61,387 nucleotides of DNA, from the NCBI GenBank assembly GCA_045633005.1, contig JAZQXT010000001.1, forward strand, positions 1 to 61,387. The letters run 5' to 3'. The notes beneath the pieces are model-generated. The model saw only the letters and a program-made list of their open reading frames with translations. It was not told the DNA's origin and searched no databases. The position numbers were made by a program, and so were the translations under genes. This DNA is from CAG-390 sp045633005. Lineage in GTDB: Bacteria; Bacillota; Clostridia; Oscillospirales; CAG-272. This document shows positions 15,603-23,611 of this stretch, in pieces (the first letter of the stretch is position 1; each line of letters opens with the position of its first letter).

Positions 15603-16523
15603 TTACGCAAAATATTTTTTAAGAAATTTTATCCTCTCGATAAGCGCTTGCTCGGTCGCCCTTGCCTTTTGCGCGTTGTCAAAGGCGTGTATCGTGCCGC
15701 GCGTTTCGTTAAGCACGACCTCGATGCCCTCCGCGCGAAGCCTTTCGGCGTAATGAATGCCGTCGTCGTGCAAGCAATCTATCTCCGCCGTTTCGATATA
15801 CGCCGCAGGCAACCCCGCAAGGCTTTTAGCCTCCGCGGGCGAGTAGTAAACGTAATCGTGGCGGCGGCTGTCCGCGCCCGTAAGAGGCGCAAGGCGTGTC
15901 GATAGCTTGGAGTTCCACATCGGCGTGTCGGTGTATTTTTTGCACGACTCGCTATTGTTTCGCGCGTCAAGAAAGGGATACATAAGCATCTGAAAGCGCG
16001 GCTTTACCGCGTGCCCTCTATCCCTTGCCATCATACAAACGCCCGCCGTAAGCGTCCCGCCCGCGCTGTCGCCGCCAATGCCGATGCGCGAAGCGTCAAC
16101 GCCAAGCGTGGCGGCGTTATCGCAAACGTAGCAGAACGCGGCGTAGCAATCCTCGAAAAACACGGGATGCGGGTGCTTGGGCGCAAGGCGGTAGTGGACG
16201 AAAAAGACCTTGCATCCAACCTCTCTTGCATAGCGTATGGCGTTTTTGTAGTGGTAGCTTGCCGCCTCCATAACGAAGCCGCCGCCGTGAAAATAGATAA
16301 GACACGGCGCGTTTTCTGCGCACTCGCGCGGCGAAAGTAAAAAGCACTTGAGCTTTTCGCCGTCGTAGCTTTTGATATCGTGTCGGACGGTGCAAACGTC
16401 CTTGTCCTTATAGATAAAGCGCGGCGTTTTCGCAAATGGCACGGTCAGCGCGAGAAACGCCCGACTTATCGGCGGCTTAAAATGCGAATACGGAAAAAAT
16501 TCCCGACTTATATCGTATTTCAT
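15603..16523 (-). CDS. Alpha/beta hydrolase, hormone-sensitive-lipase-type esterase
   Basis: A 306-residue cytosolic esterase of the HSL family. It shows the HGGGFVM oxyanion motif (about residue 79), the nucleophile GGDSAGG (about residue 153), and an Asp/His pair in CLHDDGIHY and GTIHAFD. The family hydrolyses short- to medium-chain acyl esters. The start overlaps the NUDIX stop by 4 bases (ATGA), so translation is coupled. It is followed 12 bases later by glpK, hinting at use of acylglycerols or acetylated substrates. Confidence 0.9.
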   Translation of the reverse strand: MKYDISREFFPYSHFKPPISRAFLALTVPFAKTPRFIYKDKDVCTVRHDIKSYDGEKLKCFLLSPRECAENAPCLIYFHGGGFVMEAASYHYKNAIRYAREVGCKVFFVHYRLAPKHPHPVFFEDCYAAFCYVCDNAATLGVDASRIGIGGDSAGGTLTAGVCMMARDRGHAVKPRFQMLMYPFLDARNNSESCKKYTDTPMWNSKLSTRLAPLTGADSRRHDYVYYSPAEAKSLAGLPAAYIETAEIDCLHDDGIHYAERLRAEGIEVVLNETRGTIHAFDNAQKARATEQALIERIKFLKKYFA

Positions 16524-16984
16524 TGCTCACCCCTGCGCGTGCGCCAAAACTCAAGCACCGCGAGCGCGGTATTTTTTATATGTACCTTCATATCGCTCGC
16601 TTGAAGCTCGTCGTAAGTGAACCACTTAAACTCGCGGCTTTCCTCGCCGTCGGGATGCGGCACGCTCTCGTCCGTTTCGGCAATGTAGATAAAATCCAAA
16701 AACTCCTCCTCGCTCCCTATCCCCTCGTGAAGAAGGCAAAACGGTGCGGGAATGCGGTTTACACGCGCAAGCTCGATGTGGGGTGCGACCTCGGTGTCAA
16801 CGAGCGTAACGCGAAAGCCCGATTCCTCGCGCACCTCGCGCAAAGCCGCCTCGTGCGGAAGCTCGTCCGCCTCGACGTGACCGCCGAGCGCAAACCACGT
16901 TTTATATTTTTTATGATTGTGGAGCAGTACGGCGCCGCCGTTTACAACGTACACGGTTGCCGTTATTGACCTATTATAATTCAT
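16520..16984 (-). CDS. NUDIX hydrolase
   Basis: A 154-residue protein with the NUDIX box GHVEADELPHEAALREVREE plus SGF (about residues 34-56), all catalytic Glu residues present. NUDIX enzymes cleave nucleoside diphosphates linked to other groups; the substrate is not predictable. An MTH1/ADP-ribose-like role is possible. It is the first gene of a four-gene operon with the esterase, glpK and hydrolase. The start is preceded by GGAGAGG. Confidence 0.92.
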   Translation of the reverse strand: MNYNRSITATVYVVNGGAVLLHNHKKYKTWFALGGHVEADELPHEAALREVREESGFRVTLVDTEVAPHIELARVNRIPAPFCLLHEGIGSEEEFLDFIYIAETDESVPHPDGEESREFKWFTYDELQASDMKVHIKNTALAVLEFWRTRRGEQ

Positions 16985-17038
16985 AATTCCTCTCCGTAGG
17001 AGCTTTTTTATATTTTATCACTTTTTCACCCACAAAAG

Positions 17039-17119
17039 CAATAGTTTTTAAAAAACTATTGCCGCATATCAGCCGATATATTGGAATAAACTATTTTTAG
17101 CAACCCTCGGTTGCTAAAA
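17039..17119. terminator. Two perfect A+T-rich hairpins
   Basis: CAATAGTTTTT and its complement at 17039-17061, and TTTTAGCAACC/GGTTGCTAAAA at 17095-17119. They separate the NUDIX operon from the divergent XRE-GlmM gene. Neither is followed by a clear T-run, so they may be regulatory hairpins rather than terminators. Confidence 0.5.
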
Positions 17120-17136
17120 TGTCAACGCATAGTTGC

Positions 17137-17177
17137 TTGTAAACTTGGGTTTACTATGGTATAATATAGAAGTAAAC
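17137..17177 (+). promoter_or_regulatory. Promoter with three GTAAAC half-sites
   Basis: TTGTAA (17137-17142), 17-base spacer, TATAAT (17160-17165) with a TGn extension. GTAAAC (17139-17144), GTTTAC (17149-17154) and GTAAAC (17172-17177) form inverted pairs over the -35, the spacer and the start site. This suits autoregulation by the XRE domain of the gene downstream. Confidence 0.75.
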
Positions 17178-17212
17178 CTTTCTTACATCACAAACAGAAA
17201 TGGAGAAATACG

Positions 17213-18826
17213 ATGACTATCGGTCAGAAAATAGTACAGTTAAGACTTGCAAAGGGTATCTCGCAGGAACAGCTTGCCGAGACGCTTAATATTTCAAGAC
17301 AATCCGTTTCCAAGTGGGAAATGGACCAAGCCCTCCCCCAGATAGACAAGGTGCTACAGCTCTCGGAGCTTTTCTGCATCTCCACCGACGAGCTTTTGCG
17401 CGACAAGGTGACTATCGCAAGCACGGAGAGAAAGAAAAACAAATATTTCGGCACGGACGGCTTCCGCGGCGAGGCTAATATAACGCTGACCTCGATGCAG
17501 GCGTACAAGGTCGGACGCTTCCTCGGCTGGTATTTCGGCTCGAAGCTTTCGGGATGCACGAAGGCGGGCTACCGCCCCCGCATAGTGGTGGGCAAGGACA
17601 CGCGCCGTTCAAGCTATATGCTTGAATACTCCATAGTCGCGGGCATTACCGCATCGGGCGCTGACGCATATATGCTCCACGTAACGACCACGCCCAGCGT
17701 TTCCTACGTTACCCGTATGGACGAGTTTGACTGCGGAATTATGATAACCGCGTCGCACAACCCCTACTACGATAACGGAATCAAAGTAATAAACTCGCGC
17801 GGCGAAAAGCTTGACGACGAGACCACCGCGCTTATCGAGGCTTATATCGACGGCGACCTTGAGGCTCTGGGCGTTTCGGGCGCAGACCTGCCCCTCGCGC
17901 AGAAGGCAAAGATAGGCTGTATCCACGACTACGTCGCGGGCAGAAACCGCTACATCGGCTATCTTATTTCCATAGCGTCGAACTCCTACAGAAAGCTCAA
18001 GATAGGACTTGACTGCGCAAACGGCGCATCGTGGAGCATTGCGAACGCGGTGTTCAGCGCACTCGGCGCGCAGACCTACGTTATCGGCAACGAGCCCGAC
18101 GGTCTTAACGTAAACGAGGGATGCGGCTCGACTCACCTTGAAAAGCTCCAAGCGCTCGTTCGTGAAAAGCACCTTGACGTCGGCTTTGCGTTTGACGGCG
18201 ACGCTGACAGATGCCTTGCTATCGACGAAAACGGAAATATCGTTGACGGCGACTCGATAATATACATCCTCGGCAAGCGCCTTAAATCCAAGGGCACGCT
18301 TAACGACGACACCGTAGTAATGACCGTTATGTCCAACAGCGGATTTATTTCAAGCCTTGAGGAGATCGGCATAAAGTGCGTGCAGACCGCAGTGGGCGAC
18401 CGCTTCGTTTACGAATGTATGCAAAGCAAGGACTACGTTATCGGCGGCGAGCAGTCGGGACACATCATTATGAAGAAATACGCCACCACGGGTGACGGCA
18501 TCCTTACCGCTATAATGATAGCGGAGGAAATGTGCGACTCCAAAGCAAGCCTTGCAAAGCTTGCAGAGCCTATAAAGCTCTATCCGCAGTATCTGAAAAA
18601 CGTCAGAGTCAAGGATAAAACGGCGGCTGTTGAGGACATCGGCGTTAAGGAATCCGTTGAGAAGGTCAACGCCCTTATCGACGGCAAGGGCAGAATATTG
18701 CTCCGTCAGAGCGGTACGGAGCCCGTCGTCAGAGTAATGGTCGAGGCAGAGAGCCACGAAAAATGCGTTGAGTACACCGAAATGGTGGTTGACGCGATAA
18801 AGAACGGAGGACACGTAGTTGAATAA
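17213..18826 (+). CDS. Fusion of XRE DNA-binding domain to phosphoglucosamine-mutase-like enzyme
   Basis: A 537-residue protein. Residues 4-62 are a complete XRE helix-turn-helix (KGISQEQLAETLNISRQSVS). From KYFGTDGFRGEAN (residue 77) to the end it matches the GlmM branch of alpha-D-phosphohexomutases: active-site TASHNPYYDNGIK with phosphoserine at 181, metal loop FDGDADRCL, sugar loop GGEQSGH and phosphate loop RQSGTEP are intact. GlmM interconverts glucosamine 6- and 1-phosphate for UDP-GlcNAc. Normal GlmM is about 450 residues and starts at MGKYFGTDG, so the extra ~75 residues are the DNA-binding part. There is no internal Met at the junction. The stop overlaps the next gene by 8 bases. 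The fusion suggests an enzyme that senses sugar phosphate and regulates itself. Confidence 0.88.
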   Translation: MTIGQKIVQLRLAKGISQEQLAETLNISRQSVSKWEMDQALPQIDKVLQLSELFCISTDELLRDKVTIASTERKKNKYFGTDGFRGEANITLTSMQAYKVGRFLGWYFGSKLSGCTKAGYRPRIVVGKDTRRSSYMLEYSIVAGITASGADAYMLHVTTTPSVSYVTRMDEFDCGIMITASHNPYYDNGIKVINSRGEKLDDETTALIEAYIDGDLEALGVSGADLPLAQKAKIGCIHDYVAGRNRYIGYLISIASNSYRKLKIGLDCANGASWSIANAVFSALGAQTYVIGNEPDGLNVNEGCGSTHLEKLQALVREKHLDVGFAFDGDADRCLAIDENGNIVDGDSIIYILGKRLKSKGTLNDDTVVMTVMSNSGFISSLEEIGIKCVQTAVGDRFVYECMQSKDYVIGGEQSGHIIMKKYATTGDGILTAIMIAEEMCDSKASLAKLAEPIKLYPQYLKNVRVKDKTAAVEDIGVKESVEKVNALIDGKGRILLRQSGTEPVVRVMVEAESHEKCVEYTEMVVDAIKNGGHVVE

Positions 18827-19481
18827 GCTCGTTAAAACCGCACAGCTTTACTCCTCAACTCCCGAATATCTCGCTCCCCTTTTCGAGAGCGCGGAGTACC
18901 CTTGGGAGATGCTCCCGAAGCTGAAGCAATATATCACCGACCTGATAGAGCGCGGCATTGAGGGCTACACCCTCATCGCCGACGGCGTTCTCGTCGGCGA
19001 GAACGTAAAGATATACCCCACGGCGACAATTGAAGGTCCTACGATAATAGGTTCGGGCTGTGAGGTGCGCCCCGGCGCGTTCATACGCGGAAGCGTGATC
19101 ACGGGCGAGGGATGTGTTATCGGAAACTCCTCGGAGTTGAAAAACTGCATTTTGCTTGACAAGGTGCAGATACCGCACTACAATTACGTCGGCGACTCGG
19201 TGCTCGGAAACCGTGCGCACACGGGCGCGGGAACTATCTGCTCGAACTTGCGCTCCGACGGCAAGCCCGTCGTTATACACGGCGAGGAGGACTACGAAAC
19301 GGGACTTCGCAAGGTCGGCGGCATACTCGCCGACGGCGCAGACGTCGGATGCGGCTCGGTGATAAACCCGGGCACCGTAATCGGCAAAAACACCACCGTT
19401 TACCCCCTTACCTCTCTGCGCGGCGTCTACCCCGCCGACTGCATCGTAAAGGCGACCTTTAACGTGGTTAAGAGGAAATAA
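18819..19481 (+). CDS. Left-handed beta-helix protein, GlmU-C-like acyltransferase/NDP-sugar type
   Basis: A 220-residue protein. After about 45 N-terminal residues, hexapeptide repeats form a left-handed beta helix (GENVKIYPTATIEGPTIIGS; GCEVRPGAFIRGSVITGEGC; GNRAHTGAGTICSNLRSDG). GNRAHTGAGTICSNLR resembles the acetyl-CoA site of GlmU-like enzymes. A uridylyltransferase domain is absent. The TTG start at 18819 has GGAGG 8 bases upstream and overlaps the GlmM-fusion stop, so the two are coupled. A joint role in N-acetyl-glucosamine 1-phosphate formation is plausible. A copy of its last ~20 codons lies at 21028-21089. Confidence 0.82.
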   Translation: MNKLVKTAQLYSSTPEYLAPLFESAEYPWEMLPKLKQYITDLIERGIEGYTLIADGVLVGENVKIYPTATIEGPTIIGSGCEVRPGAFIRGSVITGEGCVIGNSSELKNCILLDKVQIPHYNYVGDSVLGNRAHTGAGTICSNLRSDGKPVVIHGEEDYETGLRKVGGILADGADVGCGSVINPGTVIGKNTTVYPLTSLRGVYPADCIVKATFNVVKRK

Positions 19482-19535
19482 ATAAAACGCCCAAAAAGAT
19501 GTTCTCTATAAAGCAGGTTTTCCCTGCCAAAAGAC

Positions 19536-19572
19536 AAAAAGGAGTGCGAGCAAAATGCTCGTACTCCTTTTC
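19536..19572 (+). terminator. Terminator of the GlmM-fusion operon
   Basis: AAAAAGGAGTGCGAGCA, a 3-base loop and the near-perfect complement ending in CCTTTT. Confidence 0.85.
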
Positions 19573-19639
19573 ACATACCCTGCCGCACGAGTATGGGCGT
19601 TTCGACTTTTTAGCGCACTATCGGGCAACAAAATAGCCT

Positions 19640-19775
19640 TCCTCCGAGAGTAAGGGGGACCACGAAGTGGTGGAAGGAGCCTGCGTCTTGATATGGCAAG
19701 CACTTGTTCCGTTATGCACGCACTCCCCTTCAGTCTCGCGTTCGCTCGACAGCTCCCTTGGCAGGGAGCCTTTGG
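19640..19775. repeat. Paired-hairpin inverted-repeat element with shared core
   Basis: The ends resemble CCTCCGAGAG...GGAAGGAG and CTCCCCTTCAG...GGCAGGGAGCC. Between them, about 50 bases (GGAGCCTGCGTCTTGATATG, GCAAGCACTTGTTCC and onward to CACGCACTC) are almost identical to 10379-10433. No gene is present. Confidence 0.75.
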
Positions 19776-19837
19776 GTCGTGCGCCTCAAAAATCTATATG
19801 CTCTTATTGACAAGTTCTCTTTTGTGAGAAAATCGAA

Positions 19838-19856
19838 GCCCCGCACGAAGCGGGGC
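19838..19856 (-). terminator. Terminator of the 243-residue gene
   Basis: GCCCCGC, 5-base loop, GCGGGGC; on the minus strand it is followed by TTCGATTTT. Confidence 0.75.
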
Positions 19857-19867
19857 AAATAAAAATA

Positions 19868-20599
19868 TTAATAAAACTGTTCTATGACGATTTCTTCTCC
19901 CGTTGTTTCATCGCGAAAACGGAATCGGCGTAAATCTCCTTGATTCTTGCCTTTTCCAATATAAGTACACGGTTTTCCTTCCTTGTCCATAGGCCACTCG
20001 GAAGCTTGTGGCCAACAAGGGTAGCCTTTTTCGCTTTTGAACATTTCCTTTATTTTTGCTTTAATTGCTTTTTTGCGTTCGGTTTTTTTCATTGTTTCAG
20101 GAAATAACGGAATAATATATTTCTGAATATACTTTTCAGATGAGCCTTCAAGGTATTCTGGAATTACTTCAAGGGCAAAACGGTATGCGTCACTATATTT
20201 GTAACAAAACGGAATAGATTGATCTATTTGATAATAAATAGAATAAACTTCTATATAAAATGTAGATGCTCCGGAGGCGGTTTCAACATCGTGCGTAACC
20301 ATGCAATATTCATAGGTAAGACATTGACGAACCGATTCATATTGTGGCGGACAATATAGACGTCCGGGGTCTGTTTCAGGCGCAAGTAAATATGGAACTG
20401 CTTGGATATATTGGTTTTCAACACCTGCAATCATTAGCGGAAAATAAAGTGCTTTTCTGCTATAATCCTTTTTCATATCATCAATGATTTTTTGCAAAAA
20501 GGCATCAATCTCGGTTTTTTCATCATACAAATGACGAAATTCAACAATATCCATTTTATCACTCAAAAAATCAATTATAGTTTGCTGTGCATATTCCAT
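19868..20599 (-). CDS. Unrecognised 243-residue protein
   Basis: Starting MEYAQQTIIDFLSDKMDIVE, it is soluble and acidic in its first two thirds, then has a basic segment (KKTERKKAIKAKIKEMFKSEK) and an aromatic C-terminus (GYPCWPQASEWPMDKEG, then RRFRFRDETTGEEIVIEQFY). The C-terminal RFRFRDETTGEEI is reminiscent of small beta-barrel domains, but no family is recognised. The ATG at 20599 follows GGGAGG, 50 bases after a consensus promoter. It is a lone gene inside the duplicated interval between the beta-helix gene and the reductase, more A+T-rich than its neighbours. Confidence 0.78.
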   Translation of the reverse strand: MEYAQQTIIDFLSDKMDIVEFRHLYDEKTEIDAFLQKIIDDMKKDYSRKALYFPLMIAGVENQYIQAVPYLLAPETDPGRLYCPPQYESVRQCLTYEYCMVTHDVETASGASTFYIEVYSIYYQIDQSIPFCYKYSDAYRFALEVIPEYLEGSSEKYIQKYIIPLFPETMKKTERKKAIKAKIKEMFKSEKGYPCWPQASEWPMDKEGKPCTYIGKGKNQGDLRRFRFRDETTGEEIVIEQFY

Positions 20600-20629
20600 A
20601 TAAAATCCTCCCTGGTTTACTTTGCAAAC

Positions 20630-20658
20630 ATTATAACATACATGCCTAAAGAAGTCAA
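20630..20658 (-). promoter_or_regulatory. Promoter of the 243-residue gene
   Basis: Minus strand: TTGACT (20658-20653), 17-base spacer, TATAAT (20635-20630). Confidence 0.85.
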
Positions 20659-20675
20659 CATACTCGTTTGGCGTA

Positions 20676-20872
20676 CCTGCTATAGAGCAGGTACGCATCG
20701 ATATAAATCCGCTTACGCGGATTTATATCATATCGAGCTTGAGCGAAGCGAAAGCATATCGAATTTGCCGCAAGGCAAATATATCGAGCCGAGCGAAAGC
20801 GAGTCATATCGACAAGATTACATTTTTCCGCAAGCGAAAGAGGACAGAGAACGTAAAAATTCTCTGTCCTTT
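20676..20872. repeat. Hairpin-linker array, ATATCGA type, copy 1
   Basis: Distinct hairpins are separated by the constant linker (C)ATATCGA: ATATAAATCCGC/GCGGATTTATAT, a GAGCGAAGCGA stem, ATTTGCC-GCAA-GGCAAAT, and GCCGAGCGAAAGCGAG. A conserved tail ends in the hairpin AGGACAGAGAA/TTCTCTGTCCT with T-run. The same organisation recurs at 35066-35262 with different stems. Confidence 0.85.
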
Positions 20873-20921
20873 TCTGTTTGTGTGGAGAACTGCTCTATCA
20901 CAGGGTCACTTTGGGCATTCT

Positions 20922-21089
20922 TTATTTTTTAAAATATTTAGCTATCTCGTCCATTCGGCTTTCCTGCTTTACCGAGAAGGGGCATCGGCTCTCGCAATGT
21001 CCGCAATGCAAGCACGCCTCGGCGTTTACCCCGCCGACTGCATCGTAAAGGCGACATTTAACGTGGTTAAGAGGAAATAAATAAAACGC
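20922..21089. pseudogene. Chimeric scar: end of aldo/keto reductase gene joined to end of beta-helix gene
   Basis: 20922-21028 is a diverged copy of the last ~35 codons of the reductase gene (minus strand, full copy 23595-24719), ending in its own stop after AKYFKK. 21028-21089 is a nearly identical copy (one difference seen) of the last 20 codons and following bases of the beta-helix gene (plus strand, 19429-19490). They join at GGCGTTTAC, which resembles GGCGTCTAC in the beta-helix gene. Neither part can be expressed as a functional protein. Confidence 0.88.
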
Positions 21090-21092
21090 TCG

Positions 21093-21128
21093 AAGGGCAT
21101 CTCAAATCTTTCAATTTGAGATGCCCTT
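21093..21128. terminator. Terminator downstream of the Cys-Ala-tail gene
   Basis: AAGGGCATCTCAAAT, 6-base loop and perfect complement. It flanks the 3' end of the minus-strand unit (stop at 21204). Confidence 0.75.
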
Positions 21129-21203
21129 CTTTCCATACTATCGAATATTATTTATTATAAATATAGTCATCTTCATTTGAAGCGCCATAATGGGGTGCTT
21201 TTT

Positions 21204-22241
21204 TTATTCTTGTTCTCCTTTGTGGTAGGCGCCGTAGGTGTCCTTTTGGCTACAGCCGGCTCTACCGCCGCCCGCGCAAGCACAGGCACACGCGCAAGCG
21301 CACCCTCTGCCACCTCCACCGCCGCTGCGCGAGGAGTGTTGAGCCCTTGCTCTGCAATAGTGCGGATTCACCCTGCCATAAACATGCACGCGGTGCCCGT
21401 AGCCCATCAGGAATCCGCGCCCCCGTCGGTAGGATACGTAGCTGTCTATGATATAGACCTCACCGATCAATATGGCGAGCCAGGCGATCAAAACGATCAC
21501 CACAACAGCGACCTTGTCCTCCTGTAGCTCGTCATACGCTTCATCATCCTCAAAGGGCTTATAGGCGACTGCGTGACAACCATCAAATGCCGCGGTGTCA
21601 TAGGAGATCTGCATTTTGTCATACCCACCGCACGCAAGCTGTCCCGACCATACATAGTACGAGCCCTCGCGCGTGCCGTTTGAGTCGGTCACCCTATTGC
21701 TGTGTTTCCATTTGAATTCATAATACTCGACTGGGATGCTGTTAAACCATCCGGGCACAAATTCATAGAAATATCCGTCATGCGTCCTGCAAAGCATATC
21801 GCTTTGATTGACCTTAACGGTAAGGTGGACCTTCTCGCCGCCAAGATAAGATTTTTTCAGATCCAGACGCAGTCCTACATAGTCTCCGTCAACATCCGAC
21901 CTATAGCTTTCGATCGCGTCGGACAAGCTGCTTCCATAGACGGTAAAATTGGCATTTGCCATACCGAGCGTCACAAAGGTCAGCGGCTCGCTTTCATCCA
22001 GCGCGCGCCAGAGAATATCATATGCAATATCCAACGTACCATCCTCCTTGGGGGTGACGGTCACGCAGTAGCTTTCAATGCTATCCTGCGGCGTTGGCAC
22101 GTAAGAAATAGCGAAAATGAGTGTCCCGATCTGTATCAACACCAGGATCACAAGAAGGAGCGTGTACGCAAACGGAAAGCTGCGGTGTTTTCTGACGTAC
22201 TCCTCGGAATAGTTGTTTCTGTCCTTTACCTTTGCCATCAA
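21204..22241 (-). CDS. Membrane protein with Cys-Ala-repeat tail, probable radical SAM substrate
   Basis: A 345-residue protein with transmembrane segments at about 23-48 and 244-265, and a beta-rich region of about 195 residues between them, probably outside the cell, resembling the extracytoplasmic part of DUF2207-like proteins. The C-terminal tail, probably cytosolic, has SSRSGGGGGRG (303-313), CACACACACA (314-323), GGGRAGC (Cys 330) and a charged end. Alternating Cys-Ala after a Gly-rich spacer is not a usual folded domain and recalls peptide regions modified by radical SAM/SPASM enzymes. The gene overlaps the stop of just such an enzyme by 4 bases (ATGA). Enzyme-substrate pairing is inferred from this coupling. 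Confidence 0.82.
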   Translation of the reverse strand: MMAKVKDRNNYSEEYVRKHRSFPFAYTLLLVILVLIQIGTLIFAISYVPTPQDSIESYCVTVTPKEDGTLDIAYDILWRALDESEPLTFVTLGMANANFTVYGSSLSDAIESYRSDVDGDYVGLRLDLKKSYLGGEKVHLTVKVNQSDMLCRTHDGYFYEFVPGWFNSIPVEYYEFKWKHSNRVTDSNGTREGSYYVWSGQLACGGYDKMQISYDTAAFDGCHAVAYKPFEDDEAYDELQEDKVAVVVIVLIAWLAILIGEVYIIDSYVSYRRGRGFLMGYGHRVHVYGRVNPHYCRARAQHSSRSGGGGGRGCACACACACAGGGRAGCSQKDTYGAYHKGEQE

Positions 22242-23611
22242 TCACTCGCCCCCTTTCGAAAGGGACACTCAAGCGCTTCGCACTCTGTCATTCCCCTGAG
22301 TGCGGTGCAACGCTTGTGCTTCCAGATTTTTTTGAAATCAGTCACAAGAATATTGCCAAGACCTGCCGAGGTCGCAAGCCAGCTCTGGCATGGAATGACC
22401 TCGCCGTCCGGTGCGACCGCCATATTGCTGAGCGCCGCCCCACACATAGGCACATTCATGCCAAGATCCTCCAGCACCTTGCGTGGAAGTAGTCCGGGCG
22501 AGGTGAAGTCGATCTCCATATCGGCATCGTCGCACGTGTGCTTTGCCGCAGTGATGATGTCAATCAGCTCCCCCTGCGTAAGATCATACGCCTTGTGCGC
22601 GGCGCTCGCCATACCTGTACAGATCAGCCCACTTGCGGTGACGAATCTAACCCCCAGCGAGCGGATAAAGGCAAGCGTCCTCTCGTAATCGGCATTCTTT
22701 TTACAAAGCGGCGTATTGACGCTTACGTCAAGACCCCCTTCTACGGCATTGCGGATCCCCTGCACGGTATCCTCGAAACGTGCGGCGCCAACGAGGGCGT
22801 TATGTACCGTCGCATCGTGAGAATACAGTGTGATCTGCACGCTGTCAAGACCTGCCGCCTTCAGCTTGGCGACCAGCTCCTTTGTAAGCAGAATGCCGTT
22901 GGTATTCAATCTTGTCACACACGCCTTGGCGTGCGCGATAAGCAGGTCAATATCCTCGCGCAGGGTCGGCTCACCACCCGTGAAGGTCAGCATCGGCACG
23001 TTGGATGCGATCAGCTTATCAATCACCGCTTTCCACTCTCCCGTATCCAACTCACGTGCGCCGCTTCTTGCCTGCCCCGCGGCATAGCAAAAGGTGCATT
23101 TTTGATTGCATTTCCAACCACCCGCCTCATCCGTCATCGCGCTGACCATCAGATCCACACGGTGCGGGGCGGTCATATGCTTGGCATAACCACGGATTGA
23201 AAGCTTTTCCAGATCGAGTTCCCCACCTTCTCCGTGCGCTACGGCGAAAAGCACGTCAAGCATTTCGTGCAGATCCTCCCGCAAGGCATCCCGAGTGACA
23301 AACGGATATGCCGCGTGCATACGTCCCACGGTGTTTTTCAGGATCTGCGCCTCCTCCGCCTCTCCAATGGGCTTGCCGTCGTATCGGTTGACCTCCTTCA
23401 TAAAAAAGGACAACAAAAGCGCCCAGGAGCGCCCGATGGGCAGAAGGTAATAGCCGTTGAGGATAACGATATAAGCACTGTTGCCGAACAGTCTGAATTT
23501 GGGCGGGATCAAGTGGATTCTGACCACACCCGGCCCTTCAGGGTTAAAGGTGCAATGGCTGACGCCCTGCTTAAATTCTTTATAATGTGCGATTTTATCT
23601 TGCAGTCCCAT
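22238..23611 (-). CDS. Radical SAM/SPASM protein, probable peptide-modifying maturase
   Basis: A 457-residue protein. The SAM cluster motif CNQKCTFC has Cys 168, 172 and 175, followed by FTGGEPTLREDID. The C-terminal SPASM-type region has MCGAALSNMAVAPDGEVIPC, GNILV...IWKH and CEALECPFRKG, giving auxiliary-cluster cysteines. The first ~130 residues lie before the barrel and may include a substrate-recognition domain (strands in RIHLIPPKF and SAYIVILNGYYLL), though this is not certain. SPASM enzymes cross-link or epimerise peptides. It is coupled to the Cys-Ala-tail gene. Its ribosome site AAAGGAGG lies inside the last codons of the upstream reductase gene. Confidence 0.88.
   Translation of the reverse strand: MGLQDKIAHYKEFKQGVSHCTFNPEGPGVVRIHLIPPKFRLFGNSAYIVILNGYYLLPIGRSWALLLSFFMKEVNRYDGKPIGEAEEAQILKNTVGRMHAAYPFVTRDALREDLHEMLDVLFAVAHGEGGELDLEKLSIRGYAKHMTAPHRVDLMVSAMTDEAGGWKCNQKCTFCYAAGQARSGARELDTGEWKAVIDKLIASNVPMLTFTGGEPTLREDIDLLIAHAKACVTRLNTNGILLTKELVAKLKAAGLDSVQITLYSHDATVHNALVGAARFEDTVQGIRNAVEGGLDVSVNTPLCKKNADYERTLAFIRSLGVRFVTASGLICTGMASAAHKAYDLTQGELIDIITAAKHTCDDADMEIDFTSPGLLPRKVLEDLGMNVPMCGAALSNMAVAPDGEVIPCQSWLATSAGLGNILVTDFKKIWKHKRCTALRGMTECEALECPFRKGASD

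Noticed and set aside
20676..20872. Coding gene over the ATATCGA arrays
   Set aside because: The frames consist of translated hairpins and linkers, differ between copies and lack start signals.
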